Below are positions 30,646-32,987 of a stretch of 32,987 nt of DNA, piece after piece. The position numbers and the translations under genes were made by a program. A model generated the notes under the pieces. It saw only the letters and a program-made list of their open reading frames with translations. It was not told the origin of the DNA and searched no databases. The stretch lies in assembly GCF_007713735.2 (NCBI RefSeq), contig NZ_VMNW02000092.1:1-32987 (forward strand), given 5' to 3'. Source of the stretch: Amycolatopsis acidicola (lineage in GTDB: Bacteria > Actinomycetota > Actinomycetes > Mycobacteriales > Pseudonocardiaceae). Position 1 is the stretch's first letter; the number at the start of each line of letters is the position of its first letter.

Positions 30646-31745
30646 AGATAACCAGCATCGAGGCGATCCCGTTCGCCATCCCGTACCGCAAACCGCTGAA
30701 GTTCGCCTCCGGTGAGGTGCACGCCGCGGAGCACGTGCTGGTGCGGGTGCACACCGACGACGGGATCACCGGGATCGCGGAGGCGCCGCCGCGGCCGTTC
30801 ACCTACGGCGAGACGCAGACCGGGATCGTCGCGGTGATCGAGCAGATCTTCGCCCCTCAGATCGCCGGGTTGAGCCTGCTCGACCGCGAGGTGATCGGCG
30901 CGCGGCTCGCCCGCACGGTCGGCAACCCGGCCGCGAAGGCCGCCGTCGACATGGCGGTGTGGGACGCGCTGGGCCGCACCCTCGACGTGCAGGTGACCGA
31001 GCTGCTGGGCGGGTTCACCGACCGGATGCGGGTTTCGCACATGCTCGGGTTCGACACCCCGGAGGCGATGGTCGCCGAGGCGGAGCGGATGCGCGAAACG
31101 CACGGCATCAGCACGTTCAAGGTGAAGGTCGGCCGCCGTCCCGTCTCGCTGGACACCGCCATCGTGCGGGCGCTGCGGGAGCGGTTCGGCGACGAGGTCG
31201 AGCTGTACGTGGACGGCAACCGCGGCTGGACGGCCGCCGAATCCGCCCGCGCGATGCGGGAAATGGCCGATCTCGGGCTGACCTTCGCCGAGGAGCTGTG
31301 CCCCGCCGACGACGTGCTCGGCAGGCGCTGGCTGGTCTCGCAGCTCGACGTGCCGTTCATCGCCGACGAGTCCGCGGTGACCCCGGCCGACGTGACCCGC
31401 GAGATCCTCGGCGGCTCGGCCACCGCGATCAGCATCAAGACCGCGCGCACGGGGTTCACCCAGTCGCAGCGCACGCACCACCTCGCCGAAGGGCTCGGCC
31501 TGGAAGTCGTGATGGGCAACCAGATCGACGGCCAGCTCGGGTCCGCCTGCACCGTGGCCTTCGGCGCCGCGTACCAGCTCACGTCGCGGCGTGCCGGCGA
31601 GTTGTCGAACTTCCTCGACATGAGCGACGACCTGCTCACCGAACCGCTCGAGATCCGCGGCGGTGAGCTGGCCATCCGGCCAGGAGCGGGACTCGGGGCC
31701 GAAATCGACCCGGACAAGCTCGCCCACTACCGCCAGGACCGCTGA
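30642..31745 (+). CDS. catB: Muconate cycloisomerase
   Basis: A 367-residue enolase-superfamily enzyme. The catalytic pair is K160/K162 in FKVKVG, metal ligands are D191 (VDGNRGW), E217 (EELCP) and D242 (ADES), and the second lysine is in ISIKTARTG. This lysine pair and EELCP arrangement are those of muconate cycloisomerases, which convert cis,cis-muconate to muconolactone. GTG start within the LysR stop. It is followed by catA and catC, giving the complete catechol ortho-cleavage trio. Distinct from the galactarate-type homologue at 1060-2199, which has histidine as second base. Confidence 0.93.
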   Translation: MKITSIEAIPFAIPYRKPLKFASGEVHAAEHVLVRVHTDDGITGIAEAPPRPFTYGETQTGIVAVIEQIFAPQIAGLSLLDREVIGARLARTVGNPAAKAAVDMAVWDALGRTLDVQVTELLGGFTDRMRVSHMLGFDTPEAMVAEAERMRETHGISTFKVKVGRRPVSLDTAIVRALRERFGDEVELYVDGNRGWTAAESARAMREMADLGLTFAEELCPADDVLGRRWLVSQLDVPFIADESAVTPADVTREILGGSATAISIKTARTGFTQSQRTHHLAEGLGLEVVMGNQIDGQLGSACTVAFGAAYQLTSRRAGELSNFLDMSDDLLTEPLEIRGGELAIRPGAGLGAEIDPDKLAHYRQDR

Positions 31746-31773
31746 GCGGCAGCAAGGAATCAAGGAGGATCCC

Positions 31774-32625
31774 ATGACCGCCACCCACCACGAAACCGCC
31801 ACCGCGGCCGCCTCGGGCGCGGGCGCCACCGCGCGGTTCAAGAGCGACAAGGCGTACGGCGGCGGCACCCCGCCCGAGCGCGTCGACCTGCTCGCGCGCG
31901 AGGTGCTGTCGGCCGTGCACGACACCATCCGGCGGCACAAGGTCACCTACGACGAGTACAACGCGCTCAAGTCGTGGCTGATCAGCGTCGGCGAGGACGG
32001 CGAATGGCCGCTGTTCCTCGACGTCTGGGTCGAGCACGTGGTCGAGGACGTCGCCACCGAACACCGCGAGGGCAACAAGGGCACCATCGAGGGGCCGTAC
32101 TACGTGCCCGACGCCCCCGAGCAGGGCTCGACCGGCACGATTCCCATGCGGGACAACGAACCCGGCACGCCGCTGACCTGGACCGGGCAGGTCCGCTCCA
32201 CCGACGGCAGCCCGCTCGGCGGCGCGAAGGTCGAGCTGTGGCACGCCGATGACGAGGGCTTCTACTCGCAGTTCGCGCCCGGCATCCCGGAGTGGAACCT
32301 GCGCGGCACCTTCACCACCGACGGCGAAGGCCGGTTCGAGATCCACACCGTGCGGCCCGCGCCGTACCAGATCCCGACCGACGGCGCCTGCGGCAAGCTG
32401 ATCGCCGCGGCGGGCTGGCACTCGTGGCGCCCGGCGCACCTGCACGTCAAGGTTTCCGCGCCAGGGCACGAACTGCTGACCGCGCAGCTGTACTTCCCCG
32501 GCGACGCGCACAACGACGACGACATCGCCTCCGCGGTCAAGCCGGAGCTGATCCTCGACCCGAAACCGGCCGGAGACGGCGAAACCATCGCCTACGACTT
32601 CGTCCTCGACCCCGAGCGGAGCTGA
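31774..32625 (+). CDS. catA: Catechol 1,2-dioxygenase (intradiol)
   Basis: A 283-residue non-haem Fe(III) intradiol dioxygenase. The helical N-terminal dimerisation domain covers about residues 30-105. The catalytic beta-sandwich follows, with TIEGPYYVPDAP and iron ligands Y164 (EGFYSQF), Y198 (PAPYQIPTDG), H222 and H224 (RPAHLHVKV). It cleaves catechol to cis,cis-muconate. CAAGGAGG precedes the ATG at 31774. It comes 28 bases after catB and 4 bases before catC. Confidence 0.96.
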   Translation: MTATHHETATAAASGAGATARFKSDKAYGGGTPPERVDLLAREVLSAVHDTIRRHKVTYDEYNALKSWLISVGEDGEWPLFLDVWVEHVVEDVATEHREGNKGTIEGPYYVPDAPEQGSTGTIPMRDNEPGTPLTWTGQVRSTDGSPLGGAKVELWHADDEGFYSQFAPGIPEWNLRGTFTTDGEGRFEIHTVRPAPYQIPTDGACGKLIAAAGWHSWRPAHLHVKVSAPGHELLTAQLYFPGDAHNDDDIASAVKPELILDPKPAGDGETIAYDFVLDPERS

Positions 32626-32629
32626 GCGG

Positions 32630-32908
32630 ATGCTGTTCCACGTGCGGATGGACGTCCACCTCCCGCCCGGCCTCGACCCGGCCGTCCGTGACGAGATCGT
32701 GGCGCGGGAGAAGGCGTACAGCCAGGAGCTGCAGCGGGCCGGGAAGTGGCCGCACATCTGGCGGATCGTCGGCGAGTACTCCAACTTCTCGATCTTCGAT
32801 GTCGAGTCGAACGACGAGCTGCACCGGTTGCTGTCGGCGCTGCCCTTGTTCCCGTACATGGACATCCGGGTCACCGCGCTCGCGCGGCATCCATCCAAAG
32901 TGGACTGA
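32630..32908 (+). CDS. catC: Muconolactone delta-isomerase
   Basis: A 92-residue ferredoxin-like small enzyme that isomerises muconolactone to 3-oxoadipate enol-lactone. MLFHVRMDVHLPPGL opens, then KAYSQELQRAGKWPHIWRIVGEYSNFSIFDV with the conserved E-K and N-x-S region, and LPLFPYMDIRVTALARHPS closes. The length is normal for the family. The start is 4 bases after the catA stop, so the two are translationally linked. It is the last gene of the cat operon; the terminator stem begins at its stop codon. Confidence 0.95.
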   Translation: MLFHVRMDVHLPPGLDPAVRDEIVAREKAYSQELQRAGKWPHIWRIVGEYSNFSIFDVESNDELHRLLSALPLFPYMDIRVTALARHPSKVD

Positions 32909-32950
32909 CCGGGGGTGGGCCCGGCCGCAGGGGGCGGGCCCACCCCCGGT
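32908..32950 (+). terminator. Terminator hairpin of the cat operon
   Basis: ACCGGGGGTGGGCCCG (32908-32923) pairs perfectly over 16 bases with CGGGCCCACCCCCGGT (32935-32950) around an 11-base loop. It starts at the last base of the catC stop. No clear U-run follows, as is common in actinobacteria. Confidence 0.85.
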
Positions 32951-32956
32951 CTCCGT

Positions 32957-32987
32957 GTGTTGGCCCCTCCCGCGCACGTGTTGGCCC
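32957..32987 (+). repeat. Second locus of the 21-bp GTGTTGGCC repeat
   Basis: GTGTTGGCC occurs at 32957-32965 and again at 32978-32986, exactly 21 bases apart, with CCTCCCG-type sequence between. This is the same unit as at 22067-22401. It follows the terminator of catC and runs off the window. Confidence 0.8.

Overview
The window is very GC-rich, gene-dense DNA with strong third-position GC, many GTG starts, 4-base stop/start overlaps and several apparently leaderless genes. This points to an actinomycete. A SARP regulator, a mycothiol-type DinB-like enzyme relic, a blaL/blaA/blaB set and a ben/cat pathway all fit a filamentous soil actinobacterium. Pseudonocardiaceae, Amycolatopsis-like, is my inference and has not been tested.

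Layout. (1) 68-2199: a LysR regulator and an enolase-superfamily sugar-acid dehydratase (galactarate/talarate type). (2) 2147-7199: the most interesting block. On the minus strand lie a PatA/PatG-type subtilisin protease, two small peptides, a strong hairpin, a third small peptide and a methyltransferase. A SARP regulator and a small hypothetical gene lie on the plus strand. Two of the peptides carry LPxQxxPVxR near the N-terminus and AGVEA before a C-terminal core. These are hallmarks of cyanobactin (PatE) precursors, yet no heterocyclase, macrocyclase or heterocyclase-recognition sequence is visible. I read it as a candidate cyanobactin-related RiPP system of actinobacteria. (3) 7321-14602: a plus-strand catabolic operon (flavin reductase, MHS-type transporter, LDH2-like, hotdog thioesterase, LLM monooxygenase, acyl-CoA ligase, HMG-CoA-lyase-like) followed by a MarR gene. 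Two of the enzymes lack the canonical catalytic residues of their families. (4) 14834-18065: an alpha/beta hydrolase, a decayed DinB/maleylpyruvate-isomerase-type gene, and an MFS efflux pump divergent from a PadR regulator across a clear operator.

(5) 18072-22066: a resistance island. A class A beta-lactamase is divergent from an AmpR/BlaA-like LysR gene coupled to a BlaB-like SxxK/SDG/KTG protein, and a TetX-like FAD monooxygenase follows the beta-lactamase. (6) 22067-22401: a gene-free array of 21-bp repeats built on GTGTTGGCC, which changes orientation part way along. The same repeat reappears at the right edge of the window. (7) 22402-29525: a LAL-type LuxR regulator and the benzoate dioxygenase operon. 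In that operon BenC, a GntR-type FCD ligand-binding domain and BenD are fused into one 874-residue protein. (8) 29737-32908: a divergent LysR regulator with catB, catA and catC, ending in a 16-bp-stem terminator. Regions 7 and 8 together give benzoate to cis-diol to catechol to cis,cis-muconate to muconolactone to 3-oxoadipate enol-lactone.

No tRNA, rRNA, IS element or CRISPR array was recognised.
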